Positions 36,386 to 48,012 of a stretch of 64,000 nucleotides of DNA are shown here, piece after piece (positions within the stretch are counted from its first letter, which is position 1; every line of letters starts with the position of its first letter). The notes beneath the pieces are model-generated. The model did no database searches. It had not been told where the DNA came from and saw nothing but the letters and a program-made list of their open reading frames with translations. The stretch covers positions 25,553,966-25,617,965 of the forward strand of contig NC_057768.1 in NCBI RefSeq assembly GCF_010389155.1, read 5' to 3'. Source of the stretch: Erigeron canadensis (lineage: Eukaryota > Streptophyta > Magnoliopsida > Asterales > Asteraceae). The position numbers and the translations under genes were made by a program.

Positions 36386-36619
36386 GCAAAAACCCTAGTT
36401 CGAAAATAGGTGATCCAAAATCTTTCTAGGAGCTGCTCTATCAGGATTCTTCCTTCTCCAATCAAGTGAAACACTTAGGCGGACTCATCGAAGATATTAC
36501 GGGCACCCATCTAGATCGTATCTACTTTTTGTCTAGCATTTTATTTTCTTCAAACAATTGGTACATCATGTTTCTCTTCTATTTTATTCATTATTGTGAA
36601 TTGATCATGAGTGGCTAAC

Positions 36620-39155
36620 TGTGACATCCGTCAACAAAACTGGTAATTTATTATAGTCTCTAACTTACATTCCAAATTTCTTGACTAGTCAATGTGCCTA
36701 TATAGTATAACAAGCATAGAAATGTGGAGATCATTTCCAATATGGGATCTCTATTACTTGATATTCAATAGTTTAGGATTGAGATATTTGATCTTCCTAA
36801 ACGTAGATGACTATAACTATCCCCGTAATTTCTAGACTTGTAGTTGTTAGTCATATTTATTTATAGATATTGATAAATTAGTATACGCTATTTAGTGGTG
36901 AACGAAATCAATAATTATAAAAGTAATATATATTAGTATAAGTCGTAAGATGGTAATAGTAATAGTAAAATATCATATGTTTAGTAAAAAAATTTTAGTC
37001 ATATATATATTACCACAATTTAATGGTGAGCAAGGAATTTTAATTCCATTAGAATTCTTATGATACATTAAGTCTAATCATAAACTAACTAAAACACTTA
37101 TCTCCATATATATATATATATAATAAGTATACCCTAAATAATAATAAAAAAAAAAAAAAACAAAACTTCTCCTTGCTTTGCTCTGCCGTCGAACAAAGAG
37201 GGAACACCACCACCAAAACCAAATTTTTATCACACAATTGTCAAGCTTCCATCTTAAAAAAAAAGTTAGTATCGTAAGAGTGATCATCGACTTTGGTGGT
37301 AAAATTCTTAATCTCTATCTTTTATTAAATTATATATATTATGTACAATCTTTGTAATCTATTTGATGAATATATATTATGGCAAATTTATAATAATGAA
37401 TGAAAGGGTTTTTTTTTGGTTAAATCAAAAGCTTGAAGTATAAATCATATTAATGTTAAAAGTTTAAGTATTTAATGAAGTATAATAATTAATGTAATAA
37501 AAGAAATCCAATTACGAAGGCATGAAAATCATAATAACAGATTTAATTAGGTGTTGGAGAGATTTGAAAGTTTATATATAAATATTAGTTGTAGTAGTCT
37601 TTAAAACAGTAAGTTTGAGTTATTTTAGAATCTGGACAGATTCGTTTTGTTAACTTTGAAAGGTCGTATCTTGGTCATGGGAGATGGTTAAGTCACGTTT
37701 TTGGTGTCTAAAATTAAGTTCAGGAAGTCTACTTTCTGGTGGAAGCGGTTTCGTGTCAAAATATGAAGTTTAAGGTTGTCAAACGAATTTTATAACAAAA
37801 CTGCGCAAAGCTGAGTTTTCCGAACAGATTTTGGTCGACTTCAAATAGTCATATCTTGGTCGATTTTATGAACTGGACAATTATTTTTCTCCAGAAACTT
37901 TTTTGAGATGTTAAGATTGTACAGTAAAAAAATTGGATTTTTTTGAATCTTCGAAGGCCCTTAACTTTTATAAAACTTTTCTGTGTGCGAACAGTGATCT
38001 TTCTGACTAGTCTGTAATCATTGAATTTTTAAAAATAGTTAACGTGCCAAATAAATTATGTAAAATTCATGTAAGTATATAACACTCTAAGGTAACACTA
38101 GTTAAGATTTGGAATCTTGAATCATTCGTTTCATCCTAATAAAAAATAGATAAAGTTACAAAAAATTTCAGTTAATATGAACTTGTAGAATTTAATCTTA
38201 AATCAGTAAAACAAATATTATATATTAAGTTATGTGACTTGTAACTTAATAATATATGAAAAAAAAAATCATTTGTAAATATTTGAATGTAGCCATATGT
38301 GTATTTCATCAAATACGGGTTACAATGGACGGTTCTTGACCATGTCCATAATTGTAACTTGTTCATATTTATATGTTGTGTAGATTCTAGCGACCTTGTT
38401 GGATTTGCACAACTACTTGCTTGTTGAGGTGAGTTTCGTGGCCCCTTTTTATATTATTTCTTTGGGGGAAAATGATGCTCAAAACACTTTTCATTTCTTT
38501 ACTAGCTGTGTCAAAACTTGTTTGTTTTCATGGACAAATACATGTAATTATGAAATGTGTATGCTAGCTTGCTTGTATTGATTTCTTTGATGCAATAGAT
38601 GTCTTTTGATATCTATTGAAGACTATTGGAAAACTATCGACCAACTTTATACTCCAGCTGGTAGTTGTTGGTATTTAAAGCATGATTGAGTTGTTAACAG
38701 GAGTGATGGGGATTGTGTTGTTGGATAACTATGATGGCATTGATCAGTATTTAGTATGCTACTACATGTTTATATTTACGCTATTGTCCAAAACTTGATA
38801 TATCATGCACAGCAAACTCATTTGTATTCCTTTAAACCTACGAACTCACCAACATTATGTTGACATTTTCGAGCATTCATTTTCAGGTAATAACAATGCT
38901 TAAGAAGATTGAGCTTATGGACTTTAGGAAGACCAATAAAGAGATCCTTCATGGACTCCTAGATTGCATGTGAAACGTTGAACGCTATTTGCAATTATTA
39001 TTTCTTTGCTATTTGAGGCGTGCTGCCTAGATTTTCCGTTTATGAAATTTACATTTATTTGAATTTCATTTAGTATGACTCTATTATAAAGTCCATGTGC
39101 CATTGCTATATCTTTTAGTCATATCCTACGATTCCGCCTAAGGTGGGGTGTGACA
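36620..39155 (+). repeat. 5' LTR of the gypsy element
   Basis: 2,536 bp, TG...CA. An AT-rich TATA-like stretch (about 37105-37124) is followed by ACCCTAAATAAT and a run of A. Compared with the 3' LTR, the differences I could find by eye are one- or few-base length changes, mostly in A/T runs. Confidence 0.95.
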
Positions 39156-39158
39156 GAT

Positions 39159-39171
39159 TGGTATCAGAGCC
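39159..39171 (+). other. primer-binding site, initiator tRNA-Met
   Basis: TGGTATCAGAGCC begins three bases after the 5' LTR. It is complementary to the 3' end of plant initiator tRNA-Met, as in most Ty3/gypsy and copia elements. Confidence 0.93.
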
Positions 39172-39402
39172 AGGTTATAGAGAATTAGGTGGTTTGGCCT
39201 AGACTATAACCTAAGTACCCTCATATAGTGTACATTATAGGAACTATTTGTGCATCGTATATGTGTGAGTACTTTCATTAGATAGCACTAGTTATGTGAG
39301 CCTTATATTTGCGTTTAATTGCTAATTATGATGAAGCCTTATGTGCTTAGATTAGTGCAAAGTTTCAGCCTGTAATTTTAACGTAGCTAGTTTTACTTAG
39401 TC

Positions 39403-39828
39403 ATGGCACGTACAAAGAAAACAGCCCGTAAGAGTTCCGCATGGAGGGACATAATCATCCGTCGACAACTTAAAAGGGACGCCGCAGCTAACAAGGAAAC
39501 CCCCGCTCAAGAACCATCTCAGAAGCCTAGAGTTTCCTCTGAAAGCGAACCGTCAGAAGATCCTAACTACTACTCCAAGACAGTTATAATCATCGATTCT
39601 GACAGCGAGCCGGAGGAAGAACCGGACTATGATTCTAAGGCAGACCCCGAAAGCGTTCATAAGGGAAAGACAATGGAGGCTACGATAAAGGACAACAGAA
39701 GCTATAGTCCTACTAGCTCAGTAAGCTCTCAAGAGAGCCGGATCGGACCAACACGACAACAAGCTTCTTATCCTCCCACCATTTCCTCCAACTCCCCTTA
39801 TGACGCCACTTGCACGTGGGAGGGCTAG
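39403..39828 (+). CDS. leader ORF upstream of gag with histone-H3-tail-like N-terminus
   Basis: 141 aa, ATG at 39403, between the primer site and gag. Residues 1-11 read MARTKKTARKS; histone H3 has MARTKQTARKS, so K4, R8, K9 and S10 fall in place. Then RRQL and AANKETPA recall H3 RKQL and AARKSAPA at roughly the right distance, with a 2-3 residue insertion and loss of K14, K18 and R26 context. The rest is acidic, Ser/Pro/Glu-rich and probably disordered (IIIDSDSEPEEEPDYDS). No membrane or zinc motif. The stop is 447 nt before gag, so it would need its own translation from the genomic or a spliced RNA. A gag- or host-derived origin is unknown. I cannot say whether related elements share it. 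Confidence 0.6.
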   Translation: MARTKKTARKSSAWRDIIIRRQLKRDAAANKETPAQEPSQKPRVSSESEPSEDPNYYSKTVIIIDSDSEPEEEPDYDSKADPESVHKGKTMEATIKDNRSYSPTSSVSSQESRIGPTRQQASYPPTISSNSPYDATCTWEG

Positions 39829-40087
39829 CCTTCAAGGACTATCTAAGAATCCTATTGAACTTGCATTAGCTTCTTTTTCTTACTTTTGGATTTTATGTCT
39901 TGGATTCCTTCTTTCGAATTTGGATATTTCTTGGATTTATAAATTTTTTTTTTTTAGATTGATTGATTAATCGAAATGTCGTGCTTGGTATATGGATCTA
40001 TGTGTTTTGTGGCAATTATTTATGAAGGATGTGCTGAATTTGTGACATGTGAATTTGGACGATAAAAACATGTGTGGTGGGATGTAG

Positions 40088-40117
40088 TTGTAATTACGGT
40101 GCGCAACGTAATTACAA
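40088..40117 (+). promoter_or_regulatory. 30-nt hairpin with GCGC loop before gag
   Basis: An 11-bp perfect stem (TTGTAATTACG / CGTAATTACAA) with an 8-nt loop GTGCGCAA. The loop holds self-complementary GCGC, as in retroviral dimer-initiation hairpins. It lies between the leader ORF and gag, where a packaging or dimer signal would be expected. The structure is seen; the role is inference. Confidence 0.5.
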
Positions 40118-40275
40118 ATACATCACAACACACATGCGCTTATATGACCAAGTTTGCTGATCAAACTCAACACAATTAACAAATTGGACAAGGTGTAAGA
40201 ATTTTGCCATGAGTAGTAGTTATTCATTGAAAGTCTTCATCAAGTACTTATAAATCCTTTCTCTTTGTGTAGAAA

Positions 40276-41244
40276 ATGAATAGAGGAGGAAGAAATGGAG
40301 GACGTGGAGGTAGAGGTGGTGGTCGTGGTGGAAATAATGGGGTTAATGATGGAGAAGGTGATGGTGGCAATCCGGATATTGCAAACATGATCACTCAGCA
40401 AATAGCTGCCGCTATTCCTACTATTGTTACTCAAGTGACCGCTGCTGTTCTTAATGCAAACAACAATAACCCTAATAATAATAACAATAATGAGAATAAC
40501 AATAACAACAATGAGAACAACAATAACAATAATGAGAACAATAATAACAATAATGAAAATAACAATGATGGTAATCAGAATAACAACATCATTGGAGGCA
40601 ATAATAATGGATGCACCTATAGGGAGTTTCAATATTGTAAACCACCAGATTTTGATGGCAAGGGAGGAGCATTGGCAGCCACTAGATGGATAGAGAAAAT
40701 GGAAGCTGTCATGGATATTAGCAACTGTGCAGAGAATCAAAAGGTGAAGTATGCCGCAGCTTCACTGACTAATAAAGCATTGACATGGTGGAACACTGAG
40801 ATACAAGCTAGGGGTAGAGTAGCAGCTGTGGGGATGACATGGGACGAGTTTAAGGAATTACTACTGGAAGAATTCTGTCCGAAAAATGAAATGCAAAAGT
40901 TGGAAAATGAATTTTGGAATCATTCAATGGTAGGAGCCAAACATGCCGCTTACACTGATCGGTTTTATGAGCTTGCCAAACTAGTACCTCATCTAGTTAG
41001 ACCTGAATCAAATAGGATCCAGAGGTATATCTATGGTCTTGTTCCCCAAATTCGTGGGCTTGTGTCAGCAACTGAGCCAACCACGATTCAAAGTGCTATT
41101 CAGAAAGCAGGATCTTTAACGGATGAAATGGTGAGAAATGGGTCATTGTCTAAGGTTAATGAGAAAAGGAAGGATGGTACTGAGACAAGTGGGTCAAAGA
41201 ATACTAATGGAAATAACAAGAAGGCAAAAATGGCAACGGGTTGA
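40276..41244 (+). CDS. gag: gag of the gypsy element
   Basis: 322 aa. The N-terminus is RGG-rich (residues 2-22), then comes an Asn-rich stretch with E-N6 units in tandem (about 63-102), then the retrotransposon gag (capsid) domain from about 113 ([27 protein letters not shown]) to about 270, then a basic linker. The zinc knuckles are not in this frame but at the start of the pol frame. The stop TGA at 41242-41244 overlaps an ATG at 41244. The gag protein would form the particle. In related elements gag and pol usually form one frame, so the break here looks secondary. Confidence 0.92.
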   Translation: MNRGGRNGGRGGRGGGRGGNNGVNDGEGDGGNPDIANMITQQIAAAIPTIVTQVTAAVLNANNNNPNNNNNNENNNNNNENNNNNNENNNNNNENNNDGNQNNNIIGGNNNGCTYREFQYCKPPDFDGKGGALAATRWIEKMEAVMDISNCAENQKVKYAAASLTNKALTWWNTEIQARGRVAAVGMTWDEFKELLLEEFCPKNEMQKLENEFWNHSMVGAKHAAYTDRFYELAKLVPHLVRPESNRIQRYIYGLVPQIRGLVSATEPTTIQSAIQKAGSLTDEMVRNGSLSKVNEKRKDGTETSGSKNTNGNNKKAKMATG

Positions 41245-44200
41245 TGGCAACGGATGCGACTAAGATCGGATATACGGGTTCTGCTCCAAAGTGTACAAAA
41301 TGTCAATTCCATCATTTCCAAAATTCACCTTGCCGTTTGTGTACAAACTGCAACCGATTTGGACACCTTGCTAGGGACTGTCGAGTGGGAGTCAAGCAGG
41401 TGGCTCCGGTGAATGCTGTTAACCCGATAAATAACCGTGGAACGTGCTATGAGTGCGGTAGTCATAACCATTACCGCAACACGTGTCCAAATTTGAACCG
41501 AGCATGGGGTCAGAGGGGTAATAATCCAAATCAAGTACTAGCTATTGGTGGAACTCAGAATCAAGGAAATAATCAGGGACAAAGAGCTAACAATCAGAAT
41601 CAAGTGGTAGCTAATGGAGGGAATCGGAATCAAGGGAATAATGCCAACCAAGCCCGTGGTAGAGCTTTTGTCATGGTAGCAAATGAAGCTCGTCAAGATC
41701 CAAATATTGTGACGGGTACGTTTTCCTTAAACAATCACCTTGCTACAGTATTATTCGACTCTGGTGCTGAGTACAGTTTTGTTTCTATTAAGTTCATGCC
41801 ACTCCTAGATAGAGAACCCATAATATTGAATACTTATTTCTTGGTTGAGGTAGCTAATGGAAAATTTGATAGAGTTGATAGAATCGTTAATGATTGTACC
41901 TTAGAAATAGAAGGTCATTTGTTTAGTGTTAACCTTCTGCCTTTCTCGTTAAGGAGTTTTGACGTAGTTATTGGTATGGATTGGCTATCGAAGCATAGAG
42001 CCGAGATAATTTGCTATGAGAAGGTGGTCCGTATACCGCTAGGAAATAGTGAAATGCTACTCATATACGGGGAGCGGGTGGAGGAAAATCAGAAGCACCT
42101 CATGGGCATTCAGGCTAACGAGAAGAAACTCGAAAATATTCCTATCGTACGGGTTTTTCCACAAGTTTTTCCCGAAGATCTAACAGGATTACCTCCTGTA
42201 AGACAAGTTGAATTCCGTATAGATCTTATTCCGGGAGCGACGCCAGTCGCCAAAGCTCCATACCGTTTAGCACCTACCGAAATGCAAGAACTGTCTAATC
42301 AACTCCAAGAGCTCCAAGAAAAAGGCTTCATCAGACCTAGTCATTCGCCTTGGGGAGCACCAGTATTGTTTGTCAAGAAGAAAGATGGTTCGTTTCGTAT
42401 GTGCATCGATTACCGGGAGTTGAACAAACTGACAGTTAAGAATCGTTACCCTCTTCCTAGAATCGACGACTTATTCGATCAACTTCAAGGTGCGAAGTTC
42501 TTCTCGAAAATAGACCTTCGGTCCGGATATCATCAACTCAGAGTTAATGAAGCAGATATTCCAAAAACAGCATTCAGGACTCGATATGGACATTTTGAGT
42601 TCTTAGTCATGCCTTTCGGTTTGACTAATGCACCCGCAGTTTTCATGGATTTGATGAACCGTGTATGCAAACCCTATCTCGATAAGTTTGTTATTGTATT
42701 CATTGATGACATTTTAATCTATTCGAAGTCTAAGGAAGAACATGAATCTCACTTGAAAATGATTCTTGAACTACTTTGGAAAGAGAGATTGTTTGCTAAG
42801 TTTTCGAAGTGCGACTTTTGGTTACAAGAAGTTCATTTCCTTGGGCATGTAGTGAATAGTGAAGGAATCCATGTTGACCCCAGTAAGATCGAAGCAGTAA
42901 AAGATTGGAAGACTCCTACGACGCCATCAGAGGTTCGTTCATTTCTAGGCTTGGCCGGGTATTATCGACGATTCATCGCTAACTTCTCGAAAATCGCTCA
43001 ACCACTTACTCAGTTAACCCAAAAGGATAAGAAGTTTGATTGGGGAGATAAGCAAGAAAAGGCATTCCAAACACTGAAAGAAAATCTATGTAACGCTCCT
43101 ATTCTTACCCTCCCCGATGGTCCGGACGATTTTGTAGTTTATTGTGATGCTTCAAATCAAGGCTTGGGATGTGTACTAATGCAAAGGGGTAAAGTGATTG
43201 CTTATGCCTCTCGGCAACTCAAAATCCATGAGAAAAACTACACCACCCATGACTTGGAGCTTGGTGCAGTGGTTTTTGCACTCAAATGTTGGAGGCACTA
43301 TCTCTATGGGACGAAAAGTGTGATCTACACCGATCACAAGAGTCTCCAACATATTTTCGATCAAAAAGAGTTGAATATGCGACAGAGGCGGTGGATTGAA
43401 TTATTTAGTGACTATGATTGTGAGATTCGTTACCATCCGGGTAAGGCGAATGTTGTGGCTGACGCGTTAAGTAGGAAAGAAAGAATTAAGTCAAAGCAAG
43501 TACGAGCATTGATCATGACAATTCATTCGGATATAAAATCAATGATAAGTCGGGCTCAAGATGAAGCATTGCAGAATATCAATGTAGAAAAAGAAGGGTT
43601 ACGTGACCTTGATCAGCAAATGGAGCGTAAAGAGGATGGAGTACTGTACTTTGTAGGACGAATATGGATTCCACTTGCAGGTGGATTAAGAACAGTGATT
43701 TTGGACGAGGCACATAGTACGAGATACTCCGTACACCCGGGAGCTGATAAAATGTATCACGACCTTAAGGATTTGTATTGGTGGCCGAGAATGAAAAGAG
43801 ATATAGCCAGTTATGTCAGTGGATGCTTAACATGTCTAAAAGTCAAAGCTGAACATAATAAACCACCGGGTTTATTAGTGCAACCACAACTTCCCGAATG
43901 GAAATGGGAAAGAATAACCATGGATTTTATTACAAAGCTGCCAAGAACTAGTAGTGGGCATGACAAGATTTGGGTGATAGTAGATAGATTGACAAAGTCT
44001 GCGCACTTTATAGCTATCCGTGAGAGCTACACAATGGAGCAGTTAGCAAGGATTTATATAAAGGAGATAGTGGCAAAGCATGGAATTCCGGTGTCTATTA
44101 TATCTGATCGTGATAGTCATTTCACATCACGATTTTGGCAGTCATTGCAAAAGGCATTGGGAACACGTTTAGACCTGAGTACGGCTTACCATCCTCAAAC

Positions 44201-45014
44201 CGATGGCCAAAGTGAGCGTACTATTCAGACTTTGGAAGATATGCTTAGGGCGTGTGTGATGGACTTTGGGGGAAGCTGGGATATTCACCTTCCTCTAGTT
44301 GAGTTCTCGTACAATAATAGTTATCATTCAAGTATTAAGTGTGCTCCATTTGAAGCTTTATATGGGCGGAAATGTCGCTCACCTGTCGTTTGGGCTGAGA
44401 TTGGAGAAAGTCAGTTGATTGGCCCGGAGATTGTACAAGAGACAACAGATAGGATTTTTCAAATCAAAGAAAGACTGAAAGCAGCTAGAGACCGCCAAAA
44501 GAGCTACGCCGACAAACGGCGAAGGCCTTTAGAATTCTATGTTGGTGATAAAGTGTTACTTAAAGTGTCGCCTTGGAAGGGCATGGTTCGATTTGGAAAG
44601 AAAGGAAAGTTGGCACCAAGGTACGTTGGACCGTTTGAAATTGTTGAACGGATTGGTCCGGTAGCTTATCGTTTAAGACTACCTCAAGAACTAAGTAGGA
44701 TACATGATACATTCCACGTGTCAAATCTCAAGAAGTGTCTCGCGGATACAAGTTTGCATGTACCGCTAGACGACATTAAGATTGATGACAAGTTACATTT
44801 TGTGGAAGAACCAGTTGAGATCATGGATCGAGAACTTAAGACATTAAAACGTAGTAAAATTCCAATTGTCAAGGTCCGGTGGAATTCAAAGCGAGGGCCA
44901 GAGTTTACTTGGGAGCGAGAGGATCAAATGAAAATCAAATATCCACATCTATTTAATGCTACGACTTCCAACCGTAATTCCAACAAAATTTCGAGACGAA
45001 ATTTTCTCAAGTAG
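41244..45014 (+). CDS. pol: pol polyprotein of the gypsy element (zinc knuckles, PR, RT, RNase H, IN, chromodomain-like)
   Basis: 1,256 aa from ATG 41244, intact. Two CCHC knuckles ([28 protein letters not shown]) lie near residues 33-81; they belong to the gag C-terminus in function. Protease FDSGA has Asp at about 172. RT has [11 protein letters not shown] and FIDD with Asp at 488-489. RNase H has YCDASNQ at about 635 and TDHKSLQH. The integrase has HHCC zinc finger residues from about 831, then D894, D955 and E991 with 35-residue spacing. The C-terminus (FHVSNLKKC..., then [14 protein letters not shown]) is a chromodomain-like end of the Tekay type, which targets integration to heterochromatin in the family. 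All catalytic residues I checked are present. Confidence 0.93.
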   Translation: MATDATKIGYTGSAPKCTKCQFHHFQNSPCRLCTNCNRFGHLARDCRVGVKQVAPVNAVNPINNRGTCYECGSHNHYRNTCPNLNRAWGQRGNNPNQVLAIGGTQNQGNNQGQRANNQNQVVANGGNRNQGNNANQARGRAFVMVANEARQDPNIVTGTFSLNNHLATVLFDSGAEYSFVSIKFMPLLDREPIILNTYFLVEVANGKFDRVDRIVNDCTLEIEGHLFSVNLLPFSLRSFDVVIGMDWLSKHRAEIICYEKVVRIPLGNSEMLLIYGERVEENQKHLMGIQANEKKLENIPIVRVFPQVFPEDLTGLPPVRQVEFRIDLIPGATPVAKAPYRLAPTEMQELSNQLQELQEKGFIRPSHSPWGAPVLFVKKKDGSFRMCIDYRELNKLTVKNRYPLPRIDDLFDQLQGAKFFSKIDLRSGYHQLRVNEADIPKTAFRTRYGHFEFLVMPFGLTNAPAVFMDLMNRVCKPYLDKFVIVFIDDILIYSKSKEEHESHLKMILELLWKERLFAKFSKCDFWLQEVHFLGHVVNSEGIHVDPSKIEAVKDWKTPTTPSEVRSFLGLAGYYRRFIANFSKIAQPLTQLTQKDKKFDWGDKQEKAFQTLKENLCNAPILTLPDGPDDFVVYCDASNQGLGCVLMQRGKVIAYASRQLKIHEKNYTTHDLELGAVVFALKCWRHYLYGTKSVIYTDHKSLQHIFDQKELNMRQRRWIELFSDYDCEIRYHPGKANVVADALSRKERIKSKQVRALIMTIHSDIKSMISRAQDEALQNINVEKEGLRDLDQQMERKEDGVLYFVGRIWIPLAGGLRTVILDEAHSTRYSVHPGADKMYHDLKDLYWWPRMKRDIASYVSGCLTCLKVKAEHNKPPGLLVQPQLPEWKWERITMDFITKLPRTSSGHDKIWVIVDRLTKSAHFIAIRESYTMEQLARIYIKEIVAKHGIPVSIISDRDSHFTSRFWQSLQKALGTRLDLSTAYHPQTDGQSERTIQTLEDMLRACVMDFGGSWDIHLPLVEFSYNNSYHSSIKCAPFEALYGRKCRSPVVWAEIGESQLIGPEIVQETTDRIFQIKERLKAARDRQKSYADKRRRPLEFYVGDKVLLKVSPWKGMVRFGKKGKLAPRYVGPFEIVERIGPVAYRLRLPQELSRIHDTFHVSNLKKCLADTSLHVPLDDIKIDDKLHFVEEPVEIMDRELKTLKRSKIPIVKVRWNSKRGPEFTWEREDQMKIKYPHLFNATTSNRNSNKISRRNFLK

Positions 45015-45021
45015 GGGAGAC
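45011..45021 (+). other. polypurine tract of the gypsy element
   Basis: GTAGGGGAGAC lies directly before the 3' LTR and overlaps the pol stop. Plus-strand DNA synthesis would start here. Confidence 0.8.
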
Positions 45022-47560
45022 TGTGACATCCGTCAACAAAACTGGTAATTTATTATAGTCTCTAACTTACATTCCAAATTTCTTGACTAGTCAATGTGCC
45101 TATATAGTATAACAAGCATAGAAATGTGGAGATCATTTCCAATATGGGATCTCTATTACTTGATATTCAATAGTTTAGGATTGAGATATTTGATCTTCCT
45201 AAACGTAGATGACTATAACTATCCCCGTAATTTCTAGACTTGTAGTTGTTAGTCATATTTATTTATAGATATTGATAAATTAGTATACGCTATTTAGTGG
45301 TGAACGAAATCAATAATTATAAAAGTAATATATAATTAGTATAAGTCGTAAGATGGTAATAGTAATAGTAAAATATCATATGTTTAGTAAAAAAATTTTA
45401 GTCATATATATATTACCACAATTTAATGGTGAGCAAGGAATTTTAATTCCATTAGAATTCTTATGATACATTAAGTCTAATCATAAACTAACTAAAACAC
45501 TTATCTCCATATATATATATATATAATAAGTATACCCTAAATAATAATAAAAAAAAAAAAACAAAACTTCTCCTTGCTTTGCTCTGCCGTCGAACAAAGA
45601 GGGAACACCACCACCAAAACCAAATTTTTATCACACAATTGTCAAGCTTCCATCTTAAAAAAAAAGTTAGTATCGTAAGAGTGATCATCGACTTTGGTGG
45701 TAAAATTCTTAATCTCTATCTTTTATTAAATTATATATATTTATGTACAATCTTTGTAATCTATTTGATGAATATATATTATGGCAAATTTATAATAATG
45801 AATGAAAGGGTTTTTTTTTGGTTAAATCAAAAGCTTGAAGTATAAATCATATTAATGTTAAAAGTTTAAAGTATTTAATGAAGTATAATAATTAATGTAA
45901 TAAAAGAAATCCAATTACGAAGGCATGAAAATCATAATAACAGATTTAATTAGGTGTTGGAGAGATTTGAAAGTTTATATATAATATTAGTTGTAGTAGT
46001 CTTTAAAACAGTAAGTTTGAGTTATTTTAGAATCTGGACAGATTCGTTTTGTTAACTTTGAAAGGTCGTATCTTGGTCATGGGAGATGGTTAAGTCACGT
46101 TTTTGGTGTCTAAAATTAAGTTCAGGAAGTCTACTTTCTGGTGGAAGCGGTTTCGTGTCAAAATATGAAGTTTAAGGTTGTCAAACGAATTTTATAACAA
46201 AACTGCGCAAAGCTGAGTTTTCCGAACAGATTTTGGTCGACTTCAAATAGTCATATCTTGGTCGATTTTATGAACTGGACAATTATTTTTCTCCAGAAAC
46301 TTTTTTGAGATGTTAAGATTGTACAGTAAAAAAATTGGATTTTTTTGAATCTTCGAAGGCCCTTAACTTTTATAAAACTTTTCTGTGTGCGAACAGTGAT
46401 CTTTCTGACTAGTCTGTAATCATTGAATTTTTAAAAATAGTTAACGTGCCAAATAAATTATGTAAAAATTCATGTAAGTATATAACACTCTAAGGTAACA
46501 CTAGTTAAGATTTGGAATCTTGAATCATTCGTTTCATCCTAATAAAAAATAGATAAAGTTACAAAAAATTTCAGTTAATATGAACTTGTAGAATTTAATC
46601 TTAAATCAGTAAAACAAATATTATATATTAAGTTATGTGACTTGTAACTTAATAATATATGAAAAAAAAAAATCATTTGTAAATATTTTGAATGTAGCCA
46701 TATGTGTATTTCATCAAATACGGGTTACAATGGACGGTTCTTGACCATGTCCATAATTGTAACTTGTTCATATTTATATGTTGTGTAGATTCTAGCGACC
46801 TTGTTGGATTTGCACAACTACTTGCTTGTTGAGGTGAGTTTCGTGGCCCCTTTTTATATTATTTCTTTGGGGGAAAATGATGCTCAAAACACTTTTCATT
46901 TCTTTACTAGCTGTGTCAAAACTTGTTTGTTTTCATGGACAAATACATGTAATTATGAAATGTGTATGCTAGCTTGCTTGTATTGATTTCTTTGATGCAA
47001 TAGATGTCTTTTGATATCTATTGAAGACTATTGGAAAACTATCGACCAACTTTATACTCCAGCTGGTAGTTGTTGGTATTTAAAGCATGATTGAGTTGTT
47101 AACAGGAGTGATGGGGATTGTGTTGTTGGATAACTATGATGGCATTGATCAGTATTTAGTATGCTACTACATGTTTATATTTACGCTATTGTCCAAAACT
47201 TGATATATCATGCACAGCAAACTCATTTGTATTCCTTTAAACCTACGAACTCACCAACATTATGTTGACATTTTCGAGCATTCATTTTCAGGTAATAACA
47301 ATGCTTAAGAAGATTGAGCTTATGGACTTTAGGAAGACCAATAAAGAGATCCTTCATGGACTCCTAGATTGCATGTGAAACGTTGAACGCTATTTGCAAT
47401 TATTATTTCTTTGCTATTTGAGGCGTGCTGCCTAGATTTTCCGTTTATGAAATTTACATTTATTTGAATTTCATTTAGTATGACTCTATTATAAAGTCCA
47501 TGTGCCATTGCTATATCTTTTAGTCATATCCTACGATTCCGCCTAAGGTGGGGTGTGACA
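45022..47560 (+). repeat. 3' LTR of the gypsy element
   Basis: 2,539 bp, same ends as the 5' LTR. Length differences of one to a few bases appear, for example at ATATA(A)TTAG, TATAT(T)TATG, GTTTAA(A)GTA and the long A run. No base substitution was noticed on reading. Confidence 0.95.
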
Positions 47561-47714
47561 CTAACTGTTTAATCATCTACCTTGATGAAACTAGACGGAT
47601 AATGTGATTGCAACACTTTTAATTCAAAAGGGTTTATTTAATTATCGTTGTTCTGTGATCTTGATGATATTAATACTTTTCATTAATTAATTTCGATATT
47701 GGTTGCATATGATT

Positions 47715-48012
47715 CTTCGTTGGTGGTACCAGTTGAATGTGTATGTGATTTTAAAACGGATACTTGTCTATAAGTAATTATCACTAGTTCATGGTATGAT
47801 AGTGAATATCATTTTAAGAAAAGATTAATTTTGTCAACGTGATTGATATCGGTTGGTGGTACCACGTTATTGTCACATAGGTTCAATTGATAATTTGATA
47901 GTCAATAAAACTGATTGTTAGAAGAATTGTCTTGATTTTGGTGGTACCGGCTTGGGTAATTCGACTAGTAGTTAGGTGATTCGATAATTTGTTCACGGTT
48001 GGTGGTACCACG
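47715..48012 (+). repeat. four scattered GTTGGTGGTACC motifs
   Basis: TTGGTGGTACC or TTTGGTGGTACC recurs at about 47719, 47853, 47938 and 47998 in the right part of the solo LTR. Its KpnI-like GGTACC core is palindromic. Spacing is irregular. Meaning unknown. Confidence 0.6.

Larger units (their letters stand above)
36620..47560 (+). mobile_element. complete Ty3/gypsy chromovirus (Tekay/Del-like), 10.9 kb
   Basis: TSD CTAAC at 36615-36619 and 47561-47565. LTRs 36620-39155 and 45022-47560 both run TGTGACATCCGTCAAC...GGGGTGTGACA and are almost identical. Primer site for initiator tRNA-Met, leader ORF, gag, pol and polypurine tract are in order. Integrase after RNase H and a chromodomain-like C-terminus fit chromoviruses; long LTRs and sequence style suggest Tekay/Del. 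It sits inside the solo LTR and so is younger. Confidence 0.95.

Noticed and set aside
36040..36429. 129-aa frame with repeated PLRRS/TAPQ words
   Set aside because: It simply reads the ACTGCGCCGCAGT array of the solo LTR; the same words appear on the other strand, as expected for palindromic DNA.
38396..38581. 61-aa frame present in both gypsy LTRs (also 46801-46986)
   Set aside because: Duplicated only because the LTR is duplicated; no domain.
40240..40740. 166-aa Ile/Val-rich frame opposite gag
   Set aside because: Antisense shadow of the Asn-rich gag repeat; hydrophobicity is a by-product of AAT/ATT codons.
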